Shown: positions 1 to 8,417 of the stretch, one piece after another | Position numbering within the stretch: the stretch's first letter is position 1 | How the letters are laid out: each line of letters opens with the position of its first letter | From: Pseudoxanthomonas composti | Lineage (GTDB): Bacteria > Pseudomonadota > Gammaproteobacteria > Xanthomonadales > Xanthomonadaceae | Length of the DNA stretch: 64,000 nt | Assembly (NCBI RefSeq): GCF_004122095.1 | Contig: NZ_SAWZ01000001.1 | Location: forward strand, 248,001 to 312,000 | Direction of reading: 5' to 3' | Made by a program: the position numbers and the translations under genes | The notes under the pieces: generated by a model | Databases searched by the model: none | What the model saw: only the letters and a program-made list of their open reading frames with translations | Told to the model about the DNA's origin: nothing

Positions 1-1
1 G

Positions 2-2527
2 GTTGTCTCCTTCGGCGGTTCGGGCGTGACCGAAAACGCCTACTACATCAACGGCTACAACGCGAGCAACCCGCTGAGCAACCTCGGCGGCGTCAGCCTG
101 CCCTACGGCGCCATCGACCAGCAGGAAACCTACACCGGCGGCTACAGCGCCAAGTACGGTCGCTCCACGGGCGGTGTGATCAACCAGGTCGGCAAGCGCG
201 GCACCAACGAGTGGCACTTCGGTGCGCAGGCCGTCTGGGAGCCGAAGTCGCTTGCCAGCTCGCGAGGCGATGTCTTCTACCCCAACGCCACCTTGCCCGA
301 AGGCTACGGCTATGAGGATCCCACCTTGCCGGGCACGATGTACCGTCGAGGCAAGAATGACGTCCAGAGCCGCACCGTCTATAGCGGCTACGCTGGCGGA
401 CCGCTGATCGAAGACAAGCTGTTCGTCTTCGTCGCGGCGGAAACCGACAAGGTCGATGGTGCGACCACCAGTACGGCGACCACGGCCAGCAATCAGGGCC
501 GCAACCACTACGACTACAGCTCGCCCAAGTTCTACGGCAAGCTGGACTGGAACATCAACGACAACAATGTCGTGGAGTACACGCGCGTTGAGAACACCGA
601 CCGGCGCGGCGGCTACTACAGCAACTTCGACTACGAGGCGCTTGCCGATGGAGGTCGCTCCGGTCTGTATCCGGACACCTTCAAGCTCAAGGACTCGTAC
701 GACATCTTCAAGTACACCGGCTACATCACCGATGACCTGACCATCAATGCGATGTGGGGCCGCAGCACCCAGCACAATCAGCAGTGGAATCCGGCGCCTT
801 CGGATCTTCCGCATATCAGCGGCTTGAACTTGCAAGACCCTTCCGTTACAGGCGGCAGGCGCATCGGCAACGATCAGGCAGCGACGCAGCTGAAAGCCGA
901 TGACCCCATCAACAAGACCAGAAATCTCCGCCTTGAATTGAATTACCGCCTGGGCGATCACGACTTGACGGCCGGCGTGGACAATATGTATTTCAATGCC
1001 TACGACGAGGGCGTTTTTACCAGCGGCCCGGGTTACCGCTGGATATATGGTCAACAGCAACTCGACGAGGAAACTGGGCAGTACCCGCCGATCAATCCAA
1101 CACTTGGCGTCGGGCCAGCCGGCGGCGAAGGCTATTACGTCAATCGTCGCATCTTCACCACGACGACCAGCATGGCGGTGGAGCAGAAGGCCTACTACGT
1201 CGAGGACCGTTGGCAGGTCAGCGACAACTGGCTGTTGACGCTGGGCCTGCGCAATGACCAGTTCACCAACTACAACAGCGACCATGTCGCCTACGTCGAC
1301 AGTGGCGACCAGTGGGCCCCGCGTCTGGGCGCAAGCTGGGATGTGTTCGGCGACTCCTCGTTCAAGGTGTTCGCGAACCTGGGCCGCTATTACCTCGCCC
1401 TGCCCAACTCGGTGGCGATCCGTGGTGCCTCGGCATCGACCTACACCAATGAATACTTCACCTACAGCGGCATCGACGCCAACGGCGAACCCACCGGCCT
1501 CACCCCGCTGGGACCTGGCCCGGTGTCGTCCAACGGCGAGTACGGGCAGGCGCCCAATCCCGGTGCCTTCGCGCCCAGCAATCTGAAGTCGCAGTACCAG
1601 GACGAGTTCATCCTGGGCTTCGAGAAGACGATCGGCTCCAGCTGGAACTCCGGCGCCAAGTTCACCTATCGCAAGCTCCAGACCGCAATCGACGACGTGT
1701 GCGACACGGGCCGGATGGCTGCCAAGATCGATGCCACCGGCGGCGACTCGGAAGCCGTGGATATCCCGGGCTGCGTCATGTTCAACCCCGGCGAGACCAA
1801 CAGCTATAACCTCGCCAATCTCGATGGTTCCGGCTTCACCACGGTGAGCATGTCGCAGCAGGATTGGGGTTTCACCGACAAGGCGCGCCGCAACTACGTG
1901 GCTGTCGACCTGTTCCTCGAGCATCCTTTCGATGAGAAGTGGTACGGCCGCATCGACTACACCTGGTCGCACCTTTACGGCAACACCGAAGGTCAGGTGA
2001 AGTCGGACCTTGGCCAGGCGGACACGTCGAAGACGCAAGATTGGGATTCGGCCGAGCTGATGTACTACGCCGGCGGCAACCTGGCCAACGACCGTCGCCA
2101 CCAGCTCAAGGCGTTCGGCGCCTACCAGATCACGCCGGAGTGGATGGCATCTGCCACCTTGCGCGTGTATTCGGGGACGCCCAAGTCCTGCCTGGGTTAC
2201 TTCGGTGACAACGAGGCGGATCCGATCGGCTATGGCTCCGGCTATCACTACTGTGGCGGAGAGCCGGTCAAGGCCGGTGGCGCCGGAGAGACGCCCTGGA
2301 TCAAGAACCTCGATCTGGGCGTGACCTATCGTCCGGCCTTTGCCGACCACAAGCTGGCCTTCGGTTTGAACATCTTCAACGTGCTCAACGATCGCTCGGT
2401 CAATCGCGTCGACAGCGTCTACGGAACCAACCCGTACACCGTGTCCAATACCTACGGGCAAGGCACTTCGGCCTACAGCTTCAACCCACCGCGTTACGTG
2501 CGCCTGACCGCCTCCTACGATTTCTGA
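2..2527 (+). CDS. TonB-dependent receptor, Oar-like (5' end outside window)
   Basis: Outer-membrane receptor of the Oar-like TonB-dependent class. The frame is open from base 2, so the protein starts upstream; a GTG at 26 is internal. Visible residues begin in the plug domain (GGSGVTENAYYINGYN, then YGRSTGGVINQVGKRGTNEWH), followed by a long beta-barrel rich in Tyr/Asn/Gly and ending in an aromatic C-terminal residue (YVRLTASYDF), the outer-membrane assembly signal. About 841 residues are visible; the missing N-terminus should carry a signal peptide and a carboxypeptidase-regulatory-like fold. Substrate is unknown; Oar-type receptors are often linked to peptide or protein uptake, and the downstream peptidases fit that loosely. 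Codons between about 830 and 1060 are more AT-rich than the rest (AGA, ATA, TTA-type codons). Confidence 0.93.
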   Translation, partial: VVSFGGSGVTENAYYINGYNASNPLSNLGGVSLPYGAIDQQETYTGGYSAKYGRSTGGVINQVGKRGTNEWHFGAQAVWEPKSLASSRGDVFYPNATLPEGYGYEDPTLPGTMYRRGKNDVQSRTVYSGYAGGPLIEDKLFVFVAAETDKVDGATTSTATTASNQGRNHYDYSSPKFYGKLDWNINDNNVVEYTRVENTDRRGGYYSNFDYEALADGGRSGLYPDTFKLKDSYDIFKYTGYITDDLTINAMWGRSTQHNQQWNPAPSDLPHISGLNLQDPSVTGGRRIGNDQAATQLKADDPINKTRNLRLELNYRLGDHDLTAGVDNMYFNAYDEGVFTSGPGYRWIYGQQQLDEETGQYPPINPTLGVGPAGGEGYYVNRRIFTTTTSMAVEQKAYYVEDRWQVSDNWLLTLGLRNDQFTNYNSDHVAYVDSGDQWAPRLGASWDVFGDSSFKVFANLGRYYLALPNSVAIRGASASTYTNEYFTYSGIDANGEPTGLTPLGPGPVSSNGEYGQAPNPGAFAPSNLKSQYQDEFILGFEKTIGSSWNSGAKFTYRKLQTAIDDVCDTGRMAAKIDATGGDSEAVDIPGCVMFNPGETNSYNLANLDGSGFTTVSMSQQDWGFTDKARRNYVAVDLFLEHPFDEKWYGRIDYTWSHLYGNTEGQVKSDLGQADTSKTQDWDSAELMYYAGGNLANDRRHQLKAFGAYQITPEWMASATLRVYSGTPKSCLGYFGDNEADPIGYGSGYHYCGGEPVKAGGAGETPWIKNLDLGVTYRPAFADHKLAFGLNIFNVLNDRSVNRVDSVYGTNPYTVSNTYGQGTSAYSFNPPRYVRLTASYDF

Positions 2528-2562
2528 CCGTGGGTCCGCATATCAACTGAAGTGGAAGCAGA

Positions 2563-2593
2563 AAAGGCCCCGGACGTTCCGGGGCCTTTTTTT
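2563..2593 (+). terminator. Rho-independent terminator, probably bidirectional
   Basis: GGCCCCGG and CCGGGGCC arms around a five-base loop, preceded by AAAA and followed by seven T. It lies 36 bases after the TonB receptor stop and between convergent genes, so it can end both transcripts. Confidence 0.9.
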
Positions 2594-2655
2594 GTCTGGG
2601 CGGCGCTTCGATCACCGTGATGGCCAAAAGTGCCAGCACGTCGTGGAGCCATGAT

Positions 2656-4278
2656 TCAACGCAGATCCCCCATCACCACCCGCGCCGCGTTATGCCCCGG
2701 CGCGCCCGTCACCCCGCCCCCCGGGTGCGTGCCGGCGCCGCACAGGTACAGGCCGGGCAAGGCGCCGCGATAGCCGGCCTGGCCCAGGGCCGGGCGCGCA
2801 GAGAACAGCTGGTTGAGCGAGAGCGCGCCGTGGAAGATATCGCCGCCGATCAGGCCGAAGTCGCGCTCCAGATCCAGCGGGCTCTTGATCTGGCGGCCCA
2901 GCACCGAGGCGGCGAAACCCGGGGCGTAGCGCTCGACCGTGGCGATCATCAGGTCGGCCACCTCCTCGCGGTGGTCGTCCCAGCTGCGGCCGGCCGGCAG
3001 CTCGGGTGCGACGTGCTGGCAGAACAGGCTGGCCACATGCTGGCCTGGCGGCGCGAGCGTCTCGTCCAGGGTTGAGGGAATCAGCAGCTCGACGATGGGC
3101 TCGCGCGCCCAGCCATGGGCCCTGGCATCGAGATAGGCGCGGTCCATGTAGTCCAGCGAGGGCGCCAGGATGATGCCGGCGGTGAGATGGTCGCCCTCGC
3201 CGGGCAAGGCGGTGAACGAGGGCAGGCGATCAAGCGCCACGTTCATGCGGAAGGTGCCGGAGCCACAGCGCCAGTGGGCCATGCGCTCGGCGGTCGCCGG
3301 CGGTACGTGTTCGGGCCGCAACAGGTGTTGGTAGAGCAGCCTGGGATTGACGTTGGCGACTACGCTGCGCGCGCGTAGCGCCTGGCCGTCCTGCAGGCGC
3401 ACGCCAACCGCACGACCGCCCTGGACCAGCACCTGCGCCACGCCGGCGTCGGTGCGGATCCTGGCACCGGCCGCGCGCGCGGAGGCGGCCATGGCCTGGG
3501 TGATCGCGCCCATGCCGCCGATGGCATGCCCCCAGGCGCCCTTGACGCCATCGACCTCGCCGAACACATGGTGCAGCAGCACGTAGGCGCTGCCTGGCGT
3601 GTACGGACTGGCGTAGTTGCCGACCACGCCATCAAAGCCGAACAGCGCCTTGACCGGCGCGCTCTCGAACCAGCGCTCCAGGTACTCGGCCGCCGAAATG
3701 GTGAACAGGTCCAGCAGTTCCTGTCGCAAGGTCTGGTCCAGCGACATCAGCCGCCGTCCGAGCGTTGCGCCGCGCAGCAGCTCCGGCAGCGCCTTCCACC
3801 AGCCTTCGCCCGTGATGTTGGGCGGCGGCTGCAGCGCCATCGCGCGCAGCACATCGGCGATGGCCTCCAGGCGCGCCTCGTAGGCGGGCAAGGCTTGCGC
3901 ATCGCGCAAGGAGAACTTGGCGAGCTGGGCCTGGGTCTGGCCGGCGCCGGTGAGCAGGTACTGTCCATCGGGCAGCGGCAGGAAATTGTTGCGTCTGCGC
4001 TGCACGATGCGCAGGCCGTGGGCGCGCAGGTCCAGCTCGTCGATGACCTTGGGCTGCAGCAGCGAGACGGTGTAGGACGCGACCGAGTTGCGAAAGCCTG
4101 GGTGGAACTCCTCGGTCACCGCCGCCCCGCCCACCACGCCACGGCGCTCCAGCACCGTGACCTTCAGCCCTGCGCGGGCCAAGTAGGCGGCGCAGGTCAA
4201 GCCGTTGTGGCCGCCGCCGATGATGATCACGTCATCCTGGCCTGGCGGCACGTCGCGTTCCGGGGTGGCAGCCATCAT
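2656..4278 (-). CDS. FAD-dependent oxidoreductase, phytoene desaturase-like (PYROXD2-like)
   Basis: About 540 residues. The N-terminus carries an ADP-binding Rossmann motif (VIIIGGGHNGLTCAAYLARAG) and the following VLERRGVVGGAAVTEE typical of phytoene-desaturase/amine-oxidase-type flavoproteins. The C-terminus has the second FAD contact (GLYLCGAGTHPGGGVTGAPG). Overall order resembles the PYROXD2-like NAD(P)/FAD oxidoreductases rather than true carotenoid desaturases, and no carotenoid genes lie nearby. The frame is open upstream to 4398, but I place the start at the MM pair (4278 or 4275), just before the conserved region. It is convergent with the TonB receptor and divergent from the CHASE2 gene. 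Substrate unknown. Confidence 0.85.
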   Translation of the reverse strand: MMAATPERDVPPGQDDVIIIGGGHNGLTCAAYLARAGLKVTVLERRGVVGGAAVTEEFHPGFRNSVASYTVSLLQPKVIDELDLRAHGLRIVQRRRNNFLPLPDGQYLLTGAGQTQAQLAKFSLRDAQALPAYEARLEAIADVLRAMALQPPPNITGEGWWKALPELLRGATLGRRLMSLDQTLRQELLDLFTISAAEYLERWFESAPVKALFGFDGVVGNYASPYTPGSAYVLLHHVFGEVDGVKGAWGHAIGGMGAITQAMAASARAAGARIRTDAGVAQVLVQGGRAVGVRLQDGQALRARSVVANVNPRLLYQHLLRPEHVPPATAERMAHWRCGSGTFRMNVALDRLPSFTALPGEGDHLTAGIILAPSLDYMDRAYLDARAHGWAREPIVELLIPSTLDETLAPPGQHVASLFCQHVAPELPAGRSWDDHREEVADLMIATVERYAPGFAASVLGRQIKSPLDLERDFGLIGGDIFHGALSLNQLFSARPALGQAGYRGALPGLYLCGAGTHPGGGVTGAPGHNAARVVMGDLR

Positions 4279-4331
4279 TTTTGTGAACTTCGTCTCTATA
4301 CTCGCCCAAGTCGCCCCTGAAAGAGCGTCGC

Positions 4332-4379
4332 ATGACCCGCAGTTCCACCGCAGCCCGCAGCCCCCTGCCACAGCCGTGA
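4332..4379 (+). CDS. Possible 15-codon leader ORF overlapping the CHASE2 gene start
   Basis: ATG at 4332 preceded by a purine-rich GAAAGAG, running 15 codons to a TGA at 4377-4379. The TGA overlaps an in-frame GTG (4376) of the next gene as GTGA, an arrangement seen in translational coupling. It could equally be an out-of-frame remnant of the true N-terminus if the sequence carries a frameshift, or chance. Confidence 0.3.
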   Translation: MTRSSTAARSPLPQP

Positions 4380-6046
4380 CCACGACGCATCGCATCAAAG
4401 CCGTGCGCAGCTATCGGCAACGGCTGAAGTCACGCGCCCTGACCGGCGTGGCCGCCATGGCGCTGGCGCTGGTCCTGCTGCTGGGCAACCTTACCCGACC
4501 GGTGGACGACCAGCTCTACCAGCTGCTGCTGCCCTCGGTGGCGCCTGTAGCCAATCCCCGCATCGTGCTGGTCACCATCGACGAGCACAGCCTGGACGAG
4601 CTGGGCCCGCGCCCGTGGTCACGGCGCGTGCTGGCGCGGCTGCTGGACCGGCTGACCGGGCTGGATGTGCGGGGCGTGGGCCTGGATGTGCTGCTGTCCG
4701 ACCCGGCCTTGTTCGATCCGGAAGGCGATGCCCTGCTGGCGCGCGCCATGCGACGCAATGGACGGGTGGTGCTGCCTGTGCACGCCGAACCCGGCGTGGC
4801 CAGCGCGCCATTGATCGAACTGTTGCCGATTCCTGAATTCGCCAGCTCGGCCGCGGCGCTGGGCCATGTCGATCCGGGCGCCGACGCCGACGGCGTGGCG
4901 CGCACGCTCTACGGACAGGCCGGACCGGGTGCGCCGCGCTGGCCGGCGATGGCCGTGGCGCTGAGCCGCTTCGATGCCAGCCGCGCGCAGTCGCCCCTGC
5001 CGGTCCTGCCCGCCACCAATGGCCCGGACGCGCGCGAGTGGGTGCGGGCCGACCCACGTCGTATCGCTTTCACCGACCAGGGCTTCCGCCGCCTGTCCTT
5101 CGCCGATGTGCTGAACGCACGCGCCCCTGCCGAAGCGCTGCGCGGCGCCTGGGTGCTGGTGGGCAACGATGGCGCGCCGCAAGACCTGCGTGTTGCCGTG
5201 CCGATGCGAGGCAATGCGATGATCGGCACCCTGGAGTTCCAGGCCCAGGCCCTGAACGCCGTGCTGGCCGGCGCCACAGTGGAGGCGCTGCCATTGCCGC
5301 TGCAGGTCGTACTGACCTCACTGCTGATGACCTTGCCGCTGCTGCTGACCGGCCTGCCGGGGCTGTCGCGCATGCGCTGGACCCTGCTGCTGGCCGGCAT
5401 CGCCAGCCTGGGCGCGGCCTGGCTGCTGCTGTACGCGCATCGTTGGTTCCCGCCGGCCAGCGCGCTGCTCACGCTGGCCGTGGGCGCCGCCCTGCTCGGC
5501 CTGCACCAGCTGCGCCAGCTGCACTCGCGCACCCAGACCGACCCGCGCACCGGCCTGATCAATGCCTCCGGCTTCCAGCACCGCATGCAGGTGGCCCTGC
5601 GCGAGGCCGCCCAGCATCGGCACCCGGTCTCCCTGCTGATGCTGCAGCTGGACCGGGCGCGCTCGCGCAGTGGCACCGACGCGATGCTGCACGAGCTCGG
5701 CCGCCGCCTCAGCGCGCGCGCGCGGCGACCGCAGGACCGGGTCGCGCACCTGGGCCAGGGGCGCTTTGCCATCCTGCTGCCGGATACGCCGGCCCATGCC
5801 GCCGCGGCCATCGCCACCACCGTGCACGTGGACCTGGGCGAACACCCGGCCGAGGACGAGCTGGGCACGGTCAGCATCGGCCTGCACACCTTCGACCCGG
5901 GCAGCGGCGATGACCCGTCCAGCCTGCTGGAAGGCGCGCAGGATGCGCTGCTCAAGGCCAGGACCAGCGGTGGCAACACCACCGTGTGCCATCGACGCGA
6001 AGCCGCCGCCCCGCTTGCGCCGGCCACCCTGACCCCGGGCGCATGA
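4376..6046 (+). CDS. CHASE2 sensor protein with degenerate GGDEF domain
   Basis: About 556 residues from the GTG at 4376. An N-terminal membrane helix (LTGVAAMALALVLLLGNL) is followed by an extracytoplasmic CHASE2 domain (NPRIVLVTIDEHSLDELG, then RGVGLDVLLSD) and three closely packed helices (LQVVLTSLLMTLPLLLTGL, WTLLLAGIASLGAAWLLLY, ALLTLAVGAALLGLHQL). The cytoplasmic end has GGDEF-family order (TDPRTGLINASGF at its start), but the signature loop reads GQGRF instead of GGDEF. Cyclase activity is therefore unlikely; such domains can bind GTP or c-di-GMP or act as partners. Start choice is weak: GTG at 4376 or 4403, with no clear Shine-Dalgarno. A TATACT at 4297-4302 could be a -10 box. Confidence 0.8.
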   Translation: MTTTHRIKAVRSYRQRLKSRALTGVAAMALALVLLLGNLTRPVDDQLYQLLLPSVAPVANPRIVLVTIDEHSLDELGPRPWSRRVLARLLDRLTGLDVRGVGLDVLLSDPALFDPEGDALLARAMRRNGRVVLPVHAEPGVASAPLIELLPIPEFASSAAALGHVDPGADADGVARTLYGQAGPGAPRWPAMAVALSRFDASRAQSPLPVLPATNGPDAREWVRADPRRIAFTDQGFRRLSFADVLNARAPAEALRGAWVLVGNDGAPQDLRVAVPMRGNAMIGTLEFQAQALNAVLAGATVEALPLPLQVVLTSLLMTLPLLLTGLPGLSRMRWTLLLAGIASLGAAWLLLYAHRWFPPASALLTLAVGAALLGLHQLRQLHSRTQTDPRTGLINASGFQHRMQVALREAAQHRHPVSLLMLQLDRARSRSGTDAMLHELGRRLSARARRPQDRVAHLGQGRFAILLPDTPAHAAAAIATTVHVDLGEHPAEDELGTVSIGLHTFDPGSGDDPSSLLEGAQDALLKARTSGGNTTVCHRREAAAPLAPATLTPGA

Positions 6047-6169
6047 CCTTCGACACCCTGCCCTGACCCGGGCCGGCGGTAGAGTGGCCGGTCCGCCCGT
6101 GGCGGGCGTGGGGGCCTTGCCAATCCACGCGGCACGGGCACCTCATCGATCCGTCCAAGGGAGCCTTAC

Positions 6170-8275
6170 GTGACCTTTCGCAAACCGCATGTCCTGACCC
6201 TGTCCCTGGCTGTGGCCGCCGTCCTGGCCGGCTGCGGCAAATCCGAGGACGCCGCCCCGGCGGCCACGGAGCAGACACCCGCTGCCGCGCCCAAGACCCT
6301 GACCCTGGACGAATCCAAGCTGCCGCCGGTCAACCGCTTCGAAGCGGCCGACATCGACAGCAGCCTCAACGCCTGCACCGACCTCAACGCCTACGCCAAC
6401 AGCAAGTGGCTCAAGGCCAACCCGATCCCGGGCGACCGCACCAGCTGGGGCGCCTTCGAAATGCTGGCCGAGCGCTCCAACGCCGCGCAGCAGCAGCTGG
6501 CCGAACAGGCCGCGGCCGATCCCAACGCCACCGGCGTGGAAAAGATCGTCGGCGACCTGTGGGCCACCGGCATGGACGAAGCCAAGGTCAATGCGCAGGG
6601 CATCGAGCCGCTGAAGGCCGACCTGACCGCCATCGACGGCCTGGACAGCCAGGACAAGCTGGTCGCCTATCTGCGCAGCACCGCGGCCAAGGGCCAGAAC
6701 GGGCTCTTCAGCTTCGGCGCCGAGGCCGACTTCAAGAATTCGGCGACGAACATGGCCTACGCCGGCCAGGGCGGGCTGGGCCTGCCGGACCCGGAGTACT
6801 ACACCAAGGCCGAGAACAAGGCCAAGCTGGACGCCTACCAGGCGCACATCGCCAAGGTGCTGGAGCTGTCCGGCGTGGCCGCGGCCGACGCCGCCACCCA
6901 GGCCCAGCAGGTCGTCGCGTTCGAAACGCGCCTGGCCAAGGTGTCCAAGACCAGCAAGGAGATGTCGCGCGATGTCTCGCTGTACTACAACCCGCTGACC
7001 CTGGCCGAAGCCGACAAGCTGACGCCGAACTGGTCCTGGACCGAGTTCTTCAAGTCGCAGGGCGTGGCCGCACCGGAAAAGTTCTCGCTGGCGATCCCGG
7101 CCTTCCACGAGGAGGTGTCCAAGATGCTGGCCGACACCGATCCGGCGCAGTGGCGCGCCTACCTGCGCTTCCACACCGTCGATGGCGCCGCGCCGTTCCT
7201 AAGCGATGCCTTCGTCACCGAGAACTTCAACTTCTACAACAAGACCCTGCGCGGCCAGAAGGAAATCCAGCCGCGCTGGAAGCGCGTGCTGGGCGCGATC
7301 AACGGCCAGGCCGGCGAAACCCTGGGCCAGCTGTACGTGAAGGTCGCCTTCCCGGCCGATTCCAAGGCCAAGATGGAAACGCTGGTGGGCAACCTGCGCA
7401 CCGCGCTGAAGGGCCGGATCGAGCAGCTGGACTGGATGAGCGATGAGACCAAGGCCAAGGCCATCGCCAAGTGGGAGAGCTTCACGCCCAAGATCGGCTA
7501 TCCGGACAAGTGGCGCGACTGGGCCGGCCTGAGTACCCAGCGCGACAGCTACCTGGGCAACATGCTGGCGCTGGCCGAGTTCAACTACAAATGGAACCTG
7601 TCCAAGATCGGCAAGCCGGTGGACAAGACCGAATGGGGCATGAGCCCGCAGACGGTCAACGCCTACTACAACCCGCTGCAGAACGAGATCGTGTTCCCGG
7701 CCGCCATCCTGCAGCCGCCGTTCTTCGACCCCAATGCGCCGGATGAAATGAACTACGGCGGCATCGGCGCGGTGATCGGCCACGAGATGACCCATGGCTA
7801 CGACGACCAGGGCAGCCGCTTCGGGCCGTCCGGCAACTTCGAGAACTGGTGGAGCGAGGCCGACGCCAAGGGCTTCTCCAGCCGCACCGGCAAGCTGGTG
7901 GAGCAGTTCAATGGCTACGGCACCGAAGCCGGAGACAAGGTGAACGGCGAGCTGACCCTGGGCGAGAACATCGCCGACCTGGGCGGGCTGGCCACGGCCT
8001 ACGACGCCATGAAAACCGCCACGGCCGGCAAGGACGACCCCAAGACCGACGGCATCACCCGCGACCAGCGCTTCTTCCTCAACTGGGCCACGGTGTGGCG
8101 CCGCAACTTCACCCCGGAAGAACTCGTCGTGCGCCTGAAGACCGATCCGCATGCGCCGGCCAACTTCCGCGCCATCGGCACGCCGTCGAACATGCCGGCC
8201 TACGCGGCCGCCTTCTCCTGCAAGAGCGGCGATCCCATGGTGCGCGACGGCGAGAAGCGCGTTGTGATCTGGTAA
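6170..8275 (+). CDS. M13 family metallopeptidase, lipoprotein (first of three paralogues)
   Basis: 701 residues from a GTG preceded by AAGGGAG. A lipoprotein signal with lipobox LAGC (Cys22) places it in the cell envelope. It has full neprilysin-family architecture: the substrate-binding NAYY motif, zinc motif HEMTH (residues 538-542, in GAVIGHEMTHGYDD), third ligand and partner Asp in ENIAD (599-603), and a C-terminal catalytic-region His (TDPHAP). These zinc oligopeptidases trim small peptides; xanthomonad genomes often carry several copies. It is followed by its own terminator, then a close paralogue, so the set arose by tandem duplication. Confidence 0.95.
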   Translation: MTFRKPHVLTLSLAVAAVLAGCGKSEDAAPAATEQTPAAAPKTLTLDESKLPPVNRFEAADIDSSLNACTDLNAYANSKWLKANPIPGDRTSWGAFEMLAERSNAAQQQLAEQAAADPNATGVEKIVGDLWATGMDEAKVNAQGIEPLKADLTAIDGLDSQDKLVAYLRSTAAKGQNGLFSFGAEADFKNSATNMAYAGQGGLGLPDPEYYTKAENKAKLDAYQAHIAKVLELSGVAAADAATQAQQVVAFETRLAKVSKTSKEMSRDVSLYYNPLTLAEADKLTPNWSWTEFFKSQGVAAPEKFSLAIPAFHEEVSKMLADTDPAQWRAYLRFHTVDGAAPFLSDAFVTENFNFYNKTLRGQKEIQPRWKRVLGAINGQAGETLGQLYVKVAFPADSKAKMETLVGNLRTALKGRIEQLDWMSDETKAKAIAKWESFTPKIGYPDKWRDWAGLSTQRDSYLGNMLALAEFNYKWNLSKIGKPVDKTEWGMSPQTVNAYYNPLQNEIVFPAAILQPPFFDPNAPDEMNYGGIGAVIGHEMTHGYDDQGSRFGPSGNFENWWSEADAKGFSSRTGKLVEQFNGYGTEAGDKVNGELTLGENIADLGGLATAYDAMKTATAGKDDPKTDGITRDQRFFLNWATVWRRNFTPEELVVRLKTDPHAPANFRAIGTPSNMPAYAAAFSCKSGDPMVRDGEKRVVIW

Positions 8276-8283
8276 GACCCACC

Positions 8284-8323
8284 ACGGGCGGCACGTCGAA
8301 AGGCGTGCCGCCCGTTGCTTTTT
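8284..8323 (+). terminator. Rho-independent terminator
   Basis: A twelve-base perfect stem (ACGGGCGGCACG / CGTGCCGCCCGT) with an eight-base loop, followed by TGCTTTTT. It lies nine bases after the first M13 gene and separates it from the second. Confidence 0.85.
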
Positions 8324-8417
8324 CCAGCGACCCGGATTGGATCGCCCTCGCGCCCTGGATGGGCCCAGGCGACGGCGATCTTCCGCACATCGATTCATTC
8401 GAGAACGAGCAGACACC

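Noticed and set aside
4281-4302. TTGTGA and TATACT as a sigma-70 promoter for the CHASE2 gene
   Set aside because: Spacing is only ten bases; TATACT alone is kept as a weak -10 candidate.
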